From Thermosynechococcus sp. NK55a (GTDB lineage: Bacteria; Cyanobacteriota; Cyanobacteriia; Thermosynechococcales; Thermosynechococcaceae), in contig NC_023033.1 in NCBI RefSeq assembly GCF_000505665.1, positions 2,136,313 through 2,200,312 of the forward strand: 64,000 nt of DNA. The letters are read 5' to 3'. Shown piece after piece: positions 28,215 through 38,237 of this stretch (position 1 is the first letter of the stretch; the number at the start of each line of letters is the position of its first letter). Below the pieces are notes generated by a model, which saw only the letters and a program-made list of their open reading frames with translations, was not told the origin of the DNA and did not search any database. Both the position numbers and the translations under genes were made by a program.

Positions 28215-30233
28215 GTGCGCATTCCTCTCGACTATTACCAAGTGCTGGGTGTGCCAATTCAGGCAACGCCGGAGCAAATTGAGCAAGCGTTTCAGGATCG
28301 GCTGCTGCAACTGCCTACCCAGCAGCACTCCCCCACCACAGTTGCCACCCGTCGGGAACTCATTGAGCAGGCCTATGCAGTTTTGCGAGAACCGGAGCAG
28401 CGCCATGCCTACGATCGCCACTGCCGTGCGGTTGATGCCGAGGATTTGATTGTCCAGTTGGATCCCGATGCCACCGCTCCCTACATTGAAATTAGTGATG
28501 AGCAATTCTCGGGGGCACTCCTACTGCTCTATGAACTGGGAAATTATGCCCAAGTTGTCAAGTTGGGAGAAGTATTTCTCAAAAAGGATGTTCTTGATCT
28601 CAATCGCCCCTACACTTCTTCTGCCGCCGTTGCCGACATTACCCTCACTGTGGCTTTGGCCTATCTGGAATTGGGACGCGAGGAATGGCAGCGGCAGTCC
28701 TACCAAGCAGCCGCCTCTCAGCTAGAAGCCGGTCTAGCGGTACTTCAGCAGCGGTCAAACTTGTTTCCCGAACTCCAGGAACAGTTTCAGACGGAACTGA
28801 ATCGGTTACGTCCTTACCTTATTCTAGAGTTACTGGCACTGCCTCTGGCCGATAGTGTGAATCGGCAGCGGGGTATTTTGTTGCTGCGGCAAATGCTGAG
28901 TGAGCGCGGGGGTGTTGAGGGGCGCCGTGATGATCACTCGGGACTTGCAGTTGAGGATTTTCTGAAATTTATTTTGCAACTGCGCAGCCATCTTACCGTG
29001 GCAGAGCAACAGGAACTCTTTGAACGGGAATCGCGGCGTCCCTCAGCGGTGGCGACCTACCTTGCGGTACATGCCTTGGTGGCACGGGGCGTGCATGAAC
29101 TTCAGCCGAGCTATATTCGTCGGGCCAGGGATTTATTGGAGCAGCTGCTCCCCAATCAAGATGTCTATCTTGAACTCGCCAGTTGCTTGCTGCTTTTGGG
29201 ACAGCCCACCGAGGCATTGGCAGCTCTTGACAACAGCCAAGATCAACCGACTCTGGACTTTATCCGCCGTCATGCCGGTGAGGCTGGCGATCTACTGCCG
29301 GGGCTCTATTACTACACCACACAATGGCTCAGAGAAGAAATTTATCCTGCATTTCGGGACTTGGGGGAAACACCCGTGGCCTTGGATGCTTACTTTGCTG
29401 ATCCCAATGTCCAAACCTACCTAGAGGCTCTCAGTGACGACTCTATTGCCTCTGAACCCCCTGCGACCACTGCCTCTGCGCTCCCTGAAGTGATGAGACC
29501 AACGGTGGCTGTGCCCCCTCCCGTCTCCTTCACAGCGGAAACGTTACCTTTGCAGGATCAGACTCGGCTAGGTCAGGGCTTTTCGGCATTGGCTTCGACC
29601 ACTTCTTCAACTGCAACGGGGACAGCCACGCCCCAACCATCCACTCGCAAACGGCGCCGCCCTGGAAACAGTTGCTCCCAAAAACGTCAGACTGGGTTTT
29701 GGATGGGTGCAGGAGTTGTTCTTGTTGGTTTAGGAGCGTTGGCAAAAGTCTATTGGCCAGCCAAAACGGCTGAAGCCCCGATCTCGCCAGTGACACCGAC
29801 TCCTGTGGCAACGCCGACCCCGACGCCACAACCGACGACCTTAGGGATCACTTTAACGCCAGAGATGGCGCGCGATCGCCTCCACACCTGGCAGCGAATG
29901 AAAGCCCAAGCCCTTGGGCCAGCATTTGAGATGGACAAACTAGCAACGATTTTGACGGAGCCAGAACTGAGCCGCTGGCGATCGCGGGCACGGGGCCTAC
30001 AGTCCGAGGGCAGCCATTGGGTTTATACCCTAAAGAACTTAGAGGTGAAGGAAGTCCGTCTCCAAAGGAGCGATCGTGTCGATGTGTTGGCGGAAGTCAA
30101 TGAGGATGCCCGTTTCTATGAACAGGGAACCCTGCGCAATGATATTTCCTATAGCAATCCCTACCGGGTCATTTATACCTTTATCCGTCGCGGCAATCAA
30201 TGGTTGATTCAACGCATGCAGGTGGTTAGTTAA
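28215..30233 (+). CDS. ftn2: Cell division protein Ftn2/ZipN (ARC6 homolog)
   Basis: ZipN/Ftn2 is the cyanobacterial relative of plastid ARC6; it anchors the FtsZ ring at the inner membrane. The N-terminus is a divergent J domain: DYYQVLGVPIQATPEQIEQAF to RHAYDRHC. The HPD loop of true DnaJ is missing, as usual for this family. A long helical repeat region follows, then a single membrane segment near residue 495 (FWMGAGVVLVGLGALAKVYW). The C-terminal domain of about 120 residues is the IMS/ARC6-like domain, ending [10 protein letters not shown]. The GTG at 28215, with GAGG upstream, gives MRIPLDYYQVLG; the longer frame to 28143 looks non-coding. Confidence 0.93.
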   Translation: MRIPLDYYQVLGVPIQATPEQIEQAFQDRLLQLPTQQHSPTTVATRRELIEQAYAVLREPEQRHAYDRHCRAVDAEDLIVQLDPDATAPYIEISDEQFSGALLLLYELGNYAQVVKLGEVFLKKDVLDLNRPYTSSAAVADITLTVALAYLELGREEWQRQSYQAAASQLEAGLAVLQQRSNLFPELQEQFQTELNRLRPYLILELLALPLADSVNRQRGILLLRQMLSERGGVEGRRDDHSGLAVEDFLKFILQLRSHLTVAEQQELFERESRRPSAVATYLAVHALVARGVHELQPSYIRRARDLLEQLLPNQDVYLELASCLLLLGQPTEALAALDNSQDQPTLDFIRRHAGEAGDLLPGLYYYTTQWLREEIYPAFRDLGETPVALDAYFADPNVQTYLEALSDDSIASEPPATTASALPEVMRPTVAVPPPVSFTAETLPLQDQTRLGQGFSALASTTSSTATGTATPQPSTRKRRRPGNSCSQKRQTGFWMGAGVVLVGLGALAKVYWPAKTAEAPISPVTPTPVATPTPTPQPTTLGITLTPEMARDRLHTWQRMKAQALGPAFEMDKLATILTEPELSRWRSRARGLQSEGSHWVYTLKNLEVKEVRLQRSDRVDVLAEVNEDARFYEQGTLRNDISYSNPYRVIYTFIRRGNQWLIQRMQVVS

Positions 30234-31104
30234 GGGGCATTTCCACTTGTCGGCCAAGCTTGAGATTTAAGAGGGACAAAGACAGGATAAACAGGAATAA
30301 AATCAGTCCCATCGTACAGGCGTAGTTTATCTCTAAGCGCTGAAAGGCATTCTCGTAGATGTAATAAACAATGGTCTTGGAGCTATTGAGGGGACCCCCT
30401 TGGGTCATGACATAGACTTCTTCAAAGACCTTGGTGGCAGAAATTGCTGAGATAATGCTTACCAAAAGAAGATAGGGGCGCATCAGTGGCAATGTAATAT
30501 CCCAATGCTGTTGCCAGCCGTCACTGCCATCGATCGCTGCCGCTTCGTACAGTTCACCGCTAATCCCCTGAAGGCCCGCCAGATAGATCACCATGTAGTA
30601 GCCCAAGCCTTTCCAGATGGTAACGGCCATGACACTAAAGAGGGCGAGTCGGGGACTCGTCAGCCAAGGAATGGGAGTGTCCCGCAGATGCAGACCCTGT
30701 ACTAGTTGATTTAAGAGGCCATTGGGGGCATAGAGCCAGCGCCAAGCAATCCCCGCCACCACCATTGAGATAATCACGGGGCTGTAGTAGGCAGCACGAA
30801 ACCAGTGGATGCCCCGCAGGGGTTGGTTGACAAGAATCGCCAGCAGCAGAGGCGCGATCGCCAGAATTGGCACCACCACCACTAAATAGAGGAAAGTATT
30901 GCCCAAGGTTTTCCAGAAGACGCCATCGCCCCACAACTGGGCAAAATTGGCCCACCCTACCCACACGGGGGGGCTCAGGAGATCGGTTTCATAGCGGGTG
31001 AAACTGAGGAAAAAGGCCTGTAGGGCTGGCCAAAAGACCGTCAGTGTTAGCAACCCTAAGGCAGGGGCAAGAAAGAGGTAGGGGGTGAGGGATTGCCCTT
31101 TCAT
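30226..31104 (-). CDS. Sugar ABC transporter permease (MalF/UgpA type)
   Basis: The 292-residue protein has six membrane segments and the permease signature [24 protein letters not shown], which contacts the ATPase subunit. The N-terminus [23 protein letters not shown] and the end [19 protein letters not shown] are typical of the carbohydrate uptake family CUT1. Neither a partner permease, a binding protein nor an ATPase is in the window, so the substrate is open. Its start overlaps the carA stop as ATGA, which suggests co-translation with carA. Its end overlaps ftn2 by 8 bases on the other strand. Confidence 0.9.
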   Translation of the reverse strand: MKGQSLTPYLFLAPALGLLTLTVFWPALQAFFLSFTRYETDLLSPPVWVGWANFAQLWGDGVFWKTLGNTFLYLVVVVPILAIAPLLLAILVNQPLRGIHWFRAAYYSPVIISMVVAGIAWRWLYAPNGLLNQLVQGLHLRDTPIPWLTSPRLALFSVMAVTIWKGLGYYMVIYLAGLQGISGELYEAAAIDGSDGWQQHWDITLPLMRPYLLLVSIISAISATKVFEEVYVMTQGGPLNSSKTIVYYIYENAFQRLEINYACTMGLILFLFILSLSLLNLKLGRQVEMPLN

Positions 31105-32264
31105 TGGCTGCGGGGATGTTGTTGACGATAGGCACGCATTTGCGCTACAAACTCGCCAAAGAGATAATCGGCATCGTGGGGGCCGGGGCTGGCTTCCGGG
31201 TGGTACTGCACTGAGAAAATTGGCAATGTTTGGTGCTTCAAACCCGCAACGGTTTTGTCATTGAGGTTAAAGTGAGTAATCTCTACGGGAGTTTGGGCAA
31301 GGGATTCTTCGGTGATAGCAAAGCCGTGGTTTTGGCTGGTAATTTCCACTTCCTGGGTCAGCCCAGCGGGCTGGTTCACCCCCCGGTGACCGAACTTCAG
31401 CTTGAAGGTTTCTGCCCCCAAGGAGAGTCCCAACAACTGATGCCCCAGACAAATGCCAAACATGGGACGCTGCGCCCCTAGTAATTTGCGCGCGGTTTCA
31501 ATGCCTTCCTGAACCGCCGCAGGGTCACCCGGGCCATTAGAGAGGAAAATGCCATCGGGGTCATAGCTGAGAATCGTTTCCGCTGGCGTATCCGCCGGCA
31601 CGACAATCACACGGCAGCCATAGCTGGCCAAGCGACGGAGAATGTTGCGCTTCACGCCAAAATCAATGGCCACAACTGTCAAGGGTGGTTCCTCGGGAGC
31701 AGTTTGGGGACGAAATTCCCAAGCGGGGGGCGTTGGCTCTGTCCATTCATAGGGGGTGCGGGTGGTCACGACTTTGGCTAGATTTTGTCCCTGCATACTG
31801 GGAGCGGCAAGGACTTTTTGCAGCAGTTCAACGGGGTCAAGGATTTCTGTGGAGATGCCGCCATTCATGGCACCCACGGTACGAATTTTGCGGGTGAGGG
31901 CGCGGGTGTCAATCCCATAAATTGCGGGAATTCGATGGGCTTTGAGGTAATCAGGTAACGATTGTTGCGATCGCCAGTTACTGGGAATATCACAGATATT
32001 GCGAGCAATAGCACCCCGCACTTGGGGGCGATCGGATTCATCGTCTTCGGGGGTGGTTCCTGTATTGCCCAACTCGGGGTAGGTGAATGTCACGATTTGA
32101 CCATAATAACTAGGGTCGGTGAGCACCTCTTGATAACCCGTCATGCCGGTATTAAAGACCACCTCTCCAATAGCTGTCCCCGGTGCCCCAAAGGAAAAAC
32201 CACGAAAGACTGAACCATCGGCGAGAACCAGCAAGGCGGGTGTAGGCATTTCAATATTCTCCAA
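31101..32264 (-). CDS. carA: Carbamoyl-phosphate synthase small subunit
   Basis: CarA hydrolyses glutamine and passes ammonia to CarB for carbamoyl phosphate, the precursor of arginine and pyrimidines. The N-terminal domain begins [20 protein letters not shown], and the C-terminal class I amidotransferase has the nucleophile Cys in [13 protein letters not shown] with His/Glu in [15 protein letters not shown]. The length of 387 residues is normal. The start codon ATG at 32262-32264 is followed by [12 protein letters not shown]; an internal Met is possible. The gene for CarB is not in the window. Confidence 0.97.
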   Translation of the reverse strand: MENIEMPTPALLVLADGSVFRGFSFGAPGTAIGEVVFNTGMTGYQEVLTDPSYYGQIVTFTYPELGNTGTTPEDDESDRPQVRGAIARNICDIPSNWRSQQSLPDYLKAHRIPAIYGIDTRALTRKIRTVGAMNGGISTEILDPVELLQKVLAAPSMQGQNLAKVVTTRTPYEWTEPTPPAWEFRPQTAPEEPPLTVVAIDFGVKRNILRRLASYGCRVIVVPADTPAETILSYDPDGIFLSNGPGDPAAVQEGIETARKLLGAQRPMFGICLGHQLLGLSLGAETFKLKFGHRGVNQPAGLTQEVEITSQNHGFAITEESLAQTPVEITHFNLNDKTVAGLKHQTLPIFSVQYHPEASPGPHDADYLFGEFVAQMRAYRQQHPRSQ

Positions 32265-32480
32265 GTGTCCCTAGGAAAGGCCAATAACTTATTGTGCCCG
32301 ATCCAGCCAATGGTTGACCGCACAGGGTTTGCCCTTGTGTTTTCGGGAATGCCCATCCTCTTTAGGGCATGGGAGGGCAGCGGTGGCTGCTTTCCTCCTC
32401 GGTTGAGGAATTTGGCTTTAACCAGTATAGGGCTACCGGTTTTTTTGAGACTGGGCTGGCTCTCTGCCTACCTCATCCCC

Positions 32481-32507
32481 AAAAGCTCAGCCCCTTGCGG
32501 AGCTGAG
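32481..32507 (-). terminator. Probable terminator of hrcA
   Basis: On the minus strand, just after the hrcA stop, CTCAGC and GCTGAG pair around TCCGCAAGGG, where CC/GG can extend the stem. CTTTTG follows, a short T run. It lies in the 249-base gap between hrcA and carA. The rest of that gap holds nothing I can name, apart from a TTCCTC/GAGGAA inverted repeat at 32393-32411. Confidence 0.5.
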
Positions 32508-32513
32508 GAGCAC

Positions 32514-33572
32514 TCACCTATAGCGACTGACTTGCTCTGTTAAATAATCTGCCGCTGTGGCCACTAAGGGAATAATCTGGGCATAGGGCATCCGCGTCGG
32601 CCCTAGAATGCCAACGCTGCCTACGGGAGAGTCCCCATAGCAGTAGCAGGAATAGACCAAGGTACAGGACTGCATCGGCGCTAGGGTATTTTCACTGCCA
32701 ATGCGGATTTGCACTTGGGACGGAGCTTGGCTATTGCTACTGATCAGGGGAGCCAGTTGATCCTGTTGGTCTTCGAGAAGATGCAGTAGCATTTGTACCT
32801 GCTCCACTTGGGAAAATTCTGGCTGCTGGAGGACATCTGCAAGACCACTGATGACAAAGGAGGTCCTCTGGTGGCTGCAGCGATCGCTCAACTGCCGCAG
32901 TAGGGTCTGAAGCTGCTGGCTGTAGGCCTGAAACTCCAAATCCAGTTTTTGCCAGTCAATGGCACTGAATTCCACCAGCGATCGCCCCTGCAACTGATGA
33001 TTGAGGAAGTTGGTCAGTACCTGTAGGGTGCGCTCCCGTAGTTCGGGATCTTCTTCCTCCTGGCCCAGTTGAATGAGCGCTGATTGGGTTTCGTAGGTAT
33101 CCAGAACAAGAATTACCATCACCTGCTGCGCATCCAAAGCGACCAGTTGAATCACCCGAATTTGTCGCTCCAAAGAATTGGGCAGCGTGATTAGCGTAAT
33201 GTAGCCACTGAGATCCGAAAGCAACTGCGCTGCTTGCCGCAAGATCACCTCAAGACGTTGTTGTCCCCAAATAAACCGCTCACTCAAGAGACTCTCGGCT
33301 TTGCGAGCTATATCGGGAATAGGCTGGATCAGTTCATCCACATAAACGCGATAGCCAGAATCGGAGGGCACCCGCCCGGCGGAGGTGTGGGGCTGGTAAA
33401 GCAGGCCGCTTTTCTCGAGGAGTAGCATCGTATTGCGCACGGTGGCTGGGCTGACGTTCAGGTTATATTCGGTGGCGATCGCCTTTGAGCCGACGGGTTC
33501 TGCCGTAGCAATGTAATGGTTAATCGTAGCGCCCAGAATTTGCTTTTGGCGATCGCTGAGTTCAATCGTCAT
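32514..33572 (-). CDS. hrcA: Heat-inducible transcription repressor HrcA
   Basis: HrcA represses chaperone operons (groESL) by binding the CIRCE inverted repeat. The N-terminal winged helix reads LSDRQKQILGATINHYIATA, EPVGSKAIATEY and LNVSPATVRNTM. The typical wing/linker GLLYQPHTSAGRVPSDSGYRVYVDEL follows. The C-terminal half is the GAF-like and dimerisation region, with GSVGILGPTRMPYAQIIPLVATAADYLTEQ at the end. The length of 352 residues is normal. No CIRCE element (TTAGCACTC-N9-GAGTGCTAA) was seen here, so its targets are elsewhere. The upstream gap is AT-rich and may hold its promoter. Confidence 0.96.
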   Translation of the reverse strand: MTIELSDRQKQILGATINHYIATAEPVGSKAIATEYNLNVSPATVRNTMLLLEKSGLLYQPHTSAGRVPSDSGYRVYVDELIQPIPDIARKAESLLSERFIWGQQRLEVILRQAAQLLSDLSGYITLITLPNSLERQIRVIQLVALDAQQVMVILVLDTYETQSALIQLGQEEEDPELRERTLQVLTNFLNHQLQGRSLVEFSAIDWQKLDLEFQAYSQQLQTLLRQLSDRCSHQRTSFVISGLADVLQQPEFSQVEQVQMLLHLLEDQQDQLAPLISSNSQAPSQVQIRIGSENTLAPMQSCTLVYSCYCYGDSPVGSVGILGPTRMPYAQIIPLVATAADYLTEQVSRYR

Positions 33573-33645
33573 AACTTCTTACACCTGCAATTTCTTATTG
33601 GTGTTTTTTATTTATCTATATCTATAAACTAATCTATATACCCTT

Positions 33646-33672
33646 CCCCTTTCAGCTCTCCAGCTAAGGGGG
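33646..33672. other. Inverted repeat between recombinase-like gene and hrcA
   Basis: CCCCTTTCAGCT and AGCTAAGGGG can pair around CTCC in the 113-base gap. It follows the end of the minus-strand recombinase-like gene. No T run lies on either side, so it is not a clear terminator. Confidence 0.3.
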
Positions 33673-33685
33673 GCACTGGAAGTGG

Positions 33686-34984
33686 TTAAGGCCCACTGCC
33701 AATAGTGGGTTCCCAAATAAATTGTAAATGGACAGACCAAGGCTGTGGGGGGCGGCTGCTGACCTGTATGGCCTGTAAAAACTCCCGTAGATAAAAGCGT
33801 TGCTCTGCGGCTGAGAGTTGGTACCAAAATTGAGGCTGACCCAGGGTCACCGCCAGTTGCAAGAGATTGCTAGGGGGCAGTTGTGCCTGCTGTGCCTCAA
33901 TGCGTGCCCGCTCCCCAGCCAGTTTATAACGGCGCAGTTGAGCCGTTTCCGCATCCAAGAGACCTTGGCCTTCTAGTTCCGTGAGTTGTTGCAGCTGCCT
34001 GTCAATGACTGCAATTTCGGTGGTGAGGGGTGACGATGGTAGGCAAAGTTCAGCGATCGCCGGCGGCAGGCGTTCGGCAATTTGATCAATCACAGCAGCC
34101 AGGGCAGCGTTGTAGGGAATGCTGCGACACTTCGGGGAAAGCGGACAGTGGAGGGGACGCAAATAGGCATATTGGCTGGGTTGGCGATAGGGCTGCACCT
34201 GAGTCCGGCCAAAGCGTTGCTGACATTCGCGGCAAATCACCAATCCCGCCAGAGGATGGGGAGCACTGGCACTGCGACGGGGTAGAGAGCGTTGGCGCCG
34301 CAACAGCCGATCCACCTGAGCCGCTTCATCGGGCCCAATCAGGGGGGCATGGGTCTGGGGAATCACGGTTTTTCCTTGGTAGTAAAGGTGGCCGCGATAG
34401 ACGGGGTGGGTCAGCCAGCGCCGACCTGTGGCTACGCTAATCCGCTTGTGGTGAGTGTGGGCAATAAAGCGCACCGCCGCACTGAGGGAGCCATAGAGGA
34501 GAAAATGCTCAACAAAATCCTTGACGACACCAGCTGCCGCTCGATCAATCACATAGTGCTCTTTGCCTCGGCGATAGCCATAGGGGGCACGACCCGGCGG
34601 GGGACGGTGCTTGAGACGATTACGAGCGTGGTTGTGGCAGCGGGTTTGCTGGTGGAGTTGCTGCTTAACCTGATCCCAGAGGGACAAGAATTGATCTCCA
34701 GCGGGGGGGCGATCGCTCACGTAGCCTTCAGCGAGGGCAATCACGGTCATCCCTGCTGTCTCCAGTTGCCGCAGGCGATCGCTCACTTCCATCACCGTTT
34801 GGCCAAGGGCACTTAATTGCTGCAAGAGCCAATACCCAGGCACTAGCCGCTGCAACCAGTACCGCAACTGCGGCCGGGCGGCCTCCACATCCAGTACCCA
34901 GTGGTCAATCTCCTGTCCCCACACTTGGGGATCGGGTAGGGGCTGCCAGAGGGGGTCAATGTATTCGTAGGCAATAATAACCAC
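33686..34984 (-). CDS. Serine-recombinase-family protein lacking catalytic residues
   Basis: The 432-residue protein has the architecture of large serine recombinases: an N-terminal resolvase-like domain, a recombinase domain (PPPGRAPYGYRRGKEHYVID to ISVATGRRWLTHPVYRGHLYY), a zinc ribbon (LVICRECQQRFG ... HCPLSPKC) and a C-terminal coiled coil. The catalytic motif YxRVS is replaced by AYEYIDPLW at the start, and the later DRLxR arginines are LSALGQ. It therefore should not cut DNA but may still bind it. The gene looks undamaged and codes in normal host style, which suggests a kept, changed function. No att-like repeats or prophage genes surround it. Confidence 0.8.
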   Translation of the reverse strand: MVIIAYEYIDPLWQPLPDPQVWGQEIDHWVLDVEAARPQLRYWLQRLVPGYWLLQQLSALGQTVMEVSDRLRQLETAGMTVIALAEGYVSDRPPAGDQFLSLWDQVKQQLHQQTRCHNHARNRLKHRPPPGRAPYGYRRGKEHYVIDRAAAGVVKDFVEHFLLYGSLSAAVRFIAHTHHKRISVATGRRWLTHPVYRGHLYYQGKTVIPQTHAPLIGPDEAAQVDRLLRRQRSLPRRSASAPHPLAGLVICRECQQRFGRTQVQPYRQPSQYAYLRPLHCPLSPKCRSIPYNAALAAVIDQIAERLPPAIAELCLPSSPLTTEIAVIDRQLQQLTELEGQGLLDAETAQLRRYKLAGERARIEAQQAQLPPSNLLQLAVTLGQPQFWYQLSAAEQRFYLREFLQAIQVSSRPPQPWSVHLQFIWEPTIGSGP

Positions 34985-35021
34985 ACATTACATAGCCACG
35001 ATATGGCCACGATATCAATGA

Positions 35022-36446
35022 CTAGGTCATTGCCGGTACCAGCGTTGGACTAGGATTGGGCATGGTCTCCGGGGGCAATCCATAAATGGAATTATAGAGA
35101 GCATTGTAGGCGAGTGCCGATTTTCTCCAGCTAAAGTCCTCGCGCATACCCCGCTGCTGGAGGGCGTGCCACTCCCGTTTGTAGCGATACCCTTCCCATG
35201 CCCGCACTAGACAGGTGTAAAAGTCAAGGGGCTCATAGCGGTCAAAGCAGTAGCCCGTTCCGGTTTGCTGCTCAGGGTTGTGGTGGGAAACGGTATCCAC
35301 AAGGCCACCGGTGCGGCGAACAATCGGCACGCAGCCATAGCGCAACGCAATCATCTGGGAAATGCCACAGGGTTCAAAGCGACTCGGCATAATGAAGGCG
35401 TCGGCACCGCCATAGATGCGCCGCGACAGGACATCACTGTAGAGCAACTGCACACTACAGCGCCCCGGAAACCGGGAGGCAATTTGCCACATCTGGGTTT
35501 CGTAGTAGCGATCGCCCGTCCCTAAAAGGACAAACTGGCTATCGGTATAGGCAAGAAAGCGATCTAAAATTTGAATCAATAGATCCAGCCCCTTTTGCTC
35601 CACTAGGCGGCTGACCATCCCCACCAAAAAAGCACCGGAGTTCACCTCTAGTCCCAGTTCCTCCTGGAGGGCAATTTTGTTAGCCTTACGCCGCTCTAGG
35701 GTGTCTGCGGTGTAGTTTTGGGCAAGGGCGCGATCGGTACTGGGGTCAAAAAGCTCAGTATCAATACCATTGAGAATGCCAGAGAGCTTGCCGCTAATAA
35801 ACGATAGCAACCCCTCCAATTTTTCGCCATATTCGGGGGTTTTAATTTGCTCGGCGTAGGTGGGCGAAACGGTATTGACACGATCGGCATACTGCACTGC
35901 TGCTGCCATTGTATTGTGCCCCTGCATGTACCACGGACACCAAGTAATTTGCTCTAGCCGCCACCGCCAAGGTCCTTGATAGGCCAAGTTATGGATTGTA
36001 AACACCGTGGTAATGTCGGGATCCTGATGCATCCAGACGGGGATCATGCCCGTGTGCCAATCGTGGCAATGGATAATCTGGGGCTTCCAGTAGTTCCAAG
36101 CAAATTCTGCTGCCCCATTGGCAAAGAAGGTGAACCGCCAGTCCTCATCTTCCCCATAGTAGATGCGGCGGGGATTAAAGCAGGGATGGCCAAAAAGGTA
36201 AAGGGGCACCTCCGACCCCGGCAACACGGTTTCATAGACATGGAACGTCTGGAACATGGCATGGCCAATCCAGATGGGCTCCTTGGGAATTTCTACCTTA
36301 TCGGGCAAGAAGCCATAGTAGGGCATAAAAATGCGCACATCATGTCCCATGCGGCGTAACACCTTGGGCAGAGCGCCAACCACATCCCCCATGCCCCCCA
36401 CTTTCGCCAGTGGTGCCGCCTCAGCAGCAACAAATAGAATTCGCAT
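35022..36446 (-). CDS. glgA: Glycogen synthase (ADP-glucose type)
   Basis: GlgA adds glucose from ADP-glucose to glycogen. The start [27 protein letters not shown] holds the KxGG nucleotide-sugar loop. The signatures [40 protein letters not shown] and [30 protein letters not shown] follow. From memory this is the GlgA2-like version of the two kinds found in cyanobacteria (KVGGMGD rather than KAGGLGD). The length is 474 residues. The breakdown enzyme, glgP, lies 20 kb away on the other strand. Confidence 0.96.
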   Translation of the reverse strand: MRILFVAAEAAPLAKVGGMGDVVGALPKVLRRMGHDVRIFMPYYGFLPDKVEIPKEPIWIGHAMFQTFHVYETVLPGSEVPLYLFGHPCFNPRRIYYGEDEDWRFTFFANGAAEFAWNYWKPQIIHCHDWHTGMIPVWMHQDPDITTVFTIHNLAYQGPWRWRLEQITWCPWYMQGHNTMAAAVQYADRVNTVSPTYAEQIKTPEYGEKLEGLLSFISGKLSGILNGIDTELFDPSTDRALAQNYTADTLERRKANKIALQEELGLEVNSGAFLVGMVSRLVEQKGLDLLIQILDRFLAYTDSQFVLLGTGDRYYETQMWQIASRFPGRCSVQLLYSDVLSRRIYGGADAFIMPSRFEPCGISQMIALRYGCVPIVRRTGGLVDTVSHHNPEQQTGTGYCFDRYEPLDFYTCLVRAWEGYRYKREWHALQQRGMREDFSWRKSALAYNALYNSIYGLPPETMPNPSPTLVPAMT

Positions 36447-36593
36447 GATCCTCCTAAACCTGTTTTTTGGCCAATTCTAGGGCAACGCAATTGCCGTTAA
36501 CCTACCACAAGTGCGGGACAATTTGGCGTACGATCGCCCTTAAGTATCTCTGCTGATGTGTTTTTTGATGTGTCTTTGGAATTGACAACCCCT

Positions 36594-37889
36594 ATGACCG
36601 ATTCTCCGCTCCTGCAACGGGTCAAAGAAGTTCATGAGCAGGCGCGCCGGTTGGCCACGCTGGATGCCGCTGCCCGCAATGGGGCCCTAGAACAGGTGGC
36701 CTGTGCCCTTGAGGAGGCGCGGGAGGAGATTCTGGCGGCCAATGCTGCCGATTGTGAGCAGGCCAAGGCCAATCAGCTCAATTCTTCTCTCTATGCTCGC
36801 TTGGAACTGAGTCCCAGTAAACTAGCGGCGGCGATCGCGAGCGTACGTCAAGTTGCTGCCCTCCCGGATCCCCTTGGCCAGCGTCAACTCTATCGAGAAT
36901 TGGATAGGGGGCTAATTCTCAGTCGCGTCACCTGTCCCCTTGGGGTGCTAGGGGTGATTTTTGAGGCGCGTCCTGATGCAGTAGTGCAGATCGCTTCCTT
37001 GGCGATTAAATCGGGGAATGGCGCCATTCTCAAAGGAGGACAGGAGGCCAGTCGCTCTTGCCAAACGATTATGCAGATTATTCATAGGGGGCTAGAGAAG
37101 TCGGCAGTGCCCGCGGGGGCGATCGCCCTCCTCACCCAGCGATCGGAGATCAGCGAACTACTGCAACTGGATCAGTGGGTTGATCTAATCATTCCGCGAG
37201 GTTCCAATGAATTTGTGCGTTATATCCAGAACAACACGCGGATTCCGGTGCTGGGTCACGCCGATGGTCTTTGTCATCTCTATGTGGATCGGGCAGCGGA
37301 TCTTGAGAAGGCGATCGCCATTACCCTCGACGCCAAAACCCAGTATCCTGCCGCCTGTAACGCTATTGAGACCCTCCTTGTTCACTGCGACATTGCCGAG
37401 GCGTTTTTACCCAAAGTGGCCGCTGCCTTGCAAGAGGCAGGCGTTGAGCTCCGGGGAGATGCGATCGCCTGCGACCTCGTACCCATGACCCCTGCCACTG
37501 AAGCCGACTGGGCCACAGAATACTGCGATTTGATCCTCGCCATCAAAGTCGTGCCCGATCTCGATGCCGCCCTGGATCACATTGCCACCTACGGCTCCGG
37601 TCACACGGAAGCCATTGTGACTGAGGATGCCGCCACCGCCGCTCGTTTTCTCCAAGAAGTGGATGCTGCTGGTGTCTTTCACAATTGTTCCACCCGCTTT
37701 GCCGATGGCTTCCGCTACGGCTTTGGTGCCGAAGTCGGTATCAGTACCCACAAATTACCGCCGCGAGGACCTGTGGGGCTAGAGGGATTAGTGACCTACA
37801 AATATCAACTAGTGGGGAATGGCCACATTGTGGCAACCTATAGCGGTGCCAATGCCAAGCCCTTTAGCCATCGCGATTTGGACTCCTGA
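36594..37889 (+). CDS. proA: Gamma-glutamyl phosphate reductase
   Basis: ProA reduces glutamyl 5-phosphate to the semialdehyde in proline synthesis. It has the aldehyde-dehydrogenase fold with catalytic Cys in [14 protein letters not shown]. Typical segments are [49 protein letters not shown] and [24 protein letters not shown]. The ATG at 36594 ([10 protein letters not shown]) is preferred over an ATG 12 codons upstream. The divergent gap to glgA contains a single Pho-like CGTTAACCT, not a full array. Confidence 0.95.
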   Translation: MTDSPLLQRVKEVHEQARRLATLDAAARNGALEQVACALEEAREEILAANAADCEQAKANQLNSSLYARLELSPSKLAAAIASVRQVAALPDPLGQRQLYRELDRGLILSRVTCPLGVLGVIFEARPDAVVQIASLAIKSGNGAILKGGQEASRSCQTIMQIIHRGLEKSAVPAGAIALLTQRSEISELLQLDQWVDLIIPRGSNEFVRYIQNNTRIPVLGHADGLCHLYVDRAADLEKAIAITLDAKTQYPAACNAIETLLVHCDIAEAFLPKVAAALQEAGVELRGDAIACDLVPMTPATEADWATEYCDLILAIKVVPDLDAALDHIATYGSGHTEAIVTEDAATAARFLQEVDAAGVFHNCSTRFADGFRYGFGAEVGISTHKLPPRGPVGLEGLVTYKYQLVGNGHIVATYSGANAKPFSHRDLDS

Positions 37890-38237
37890 CGAATTTAAGG
37901 GATTGTTAAGCCACAGACAAAGCCAATTTTTCTGTTTCAGAATAGAGGTATAGGGCAAGAGTGATTTAGCTACCGTGCAGATGGCAACCTCTGCAAATGT
38001 TCTCTACCAAGTCGCTGTTAGCCATGTAGTGCGTACTTTACTCAGTGTCTGAGCAGCCTCTCTTTGCCAACGGCTGATTAAGACTTGGGAATTGCGTGCC
38101 GCTAGGTAACTGACAGATTCGTGATAACAAAGGGAGCCAAAAACCGCAAGATGTTCATGGCTCAAACACTGCTGTTGCATCCCCACAGGGACAGCAAACG
38201 GCAAAGTCAATAAAACTGAATGTTTAGGAGCATAACA
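37890..38237. other. 348-base gap before ppsA
   Basis: No convincing gene is seen. An 80-codon frame on the minus strand (38004-38246) ends with SYLAARNSQVLISRWQRE; it overlaps the ppsA start and has no recognisable family, so I leave it open. The last 20 bases carry the AGGAG ribosome binding site of ppsA. The promoter of ppsA must lie here, but no clear box was identified. Confidence 0.4.

Noticed and set aside
33573-33685. Search for a CIRCE element before hrcA
   Set aside because: No TTAGCACTC-N9-GAGTGCTAA is present; the inverted repeat there is unrelated.
34995-35015. GCCACGATAT twice in a row between the recombinase-like gene and glgA
   Set aside because: A short duplication without relation to recombinase att sites; too small to interpret.
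36447-36593. Pho box between glgA and proA
   Set aside because: Only one CGTTAACCT copy is present, without the 11-base repeats.
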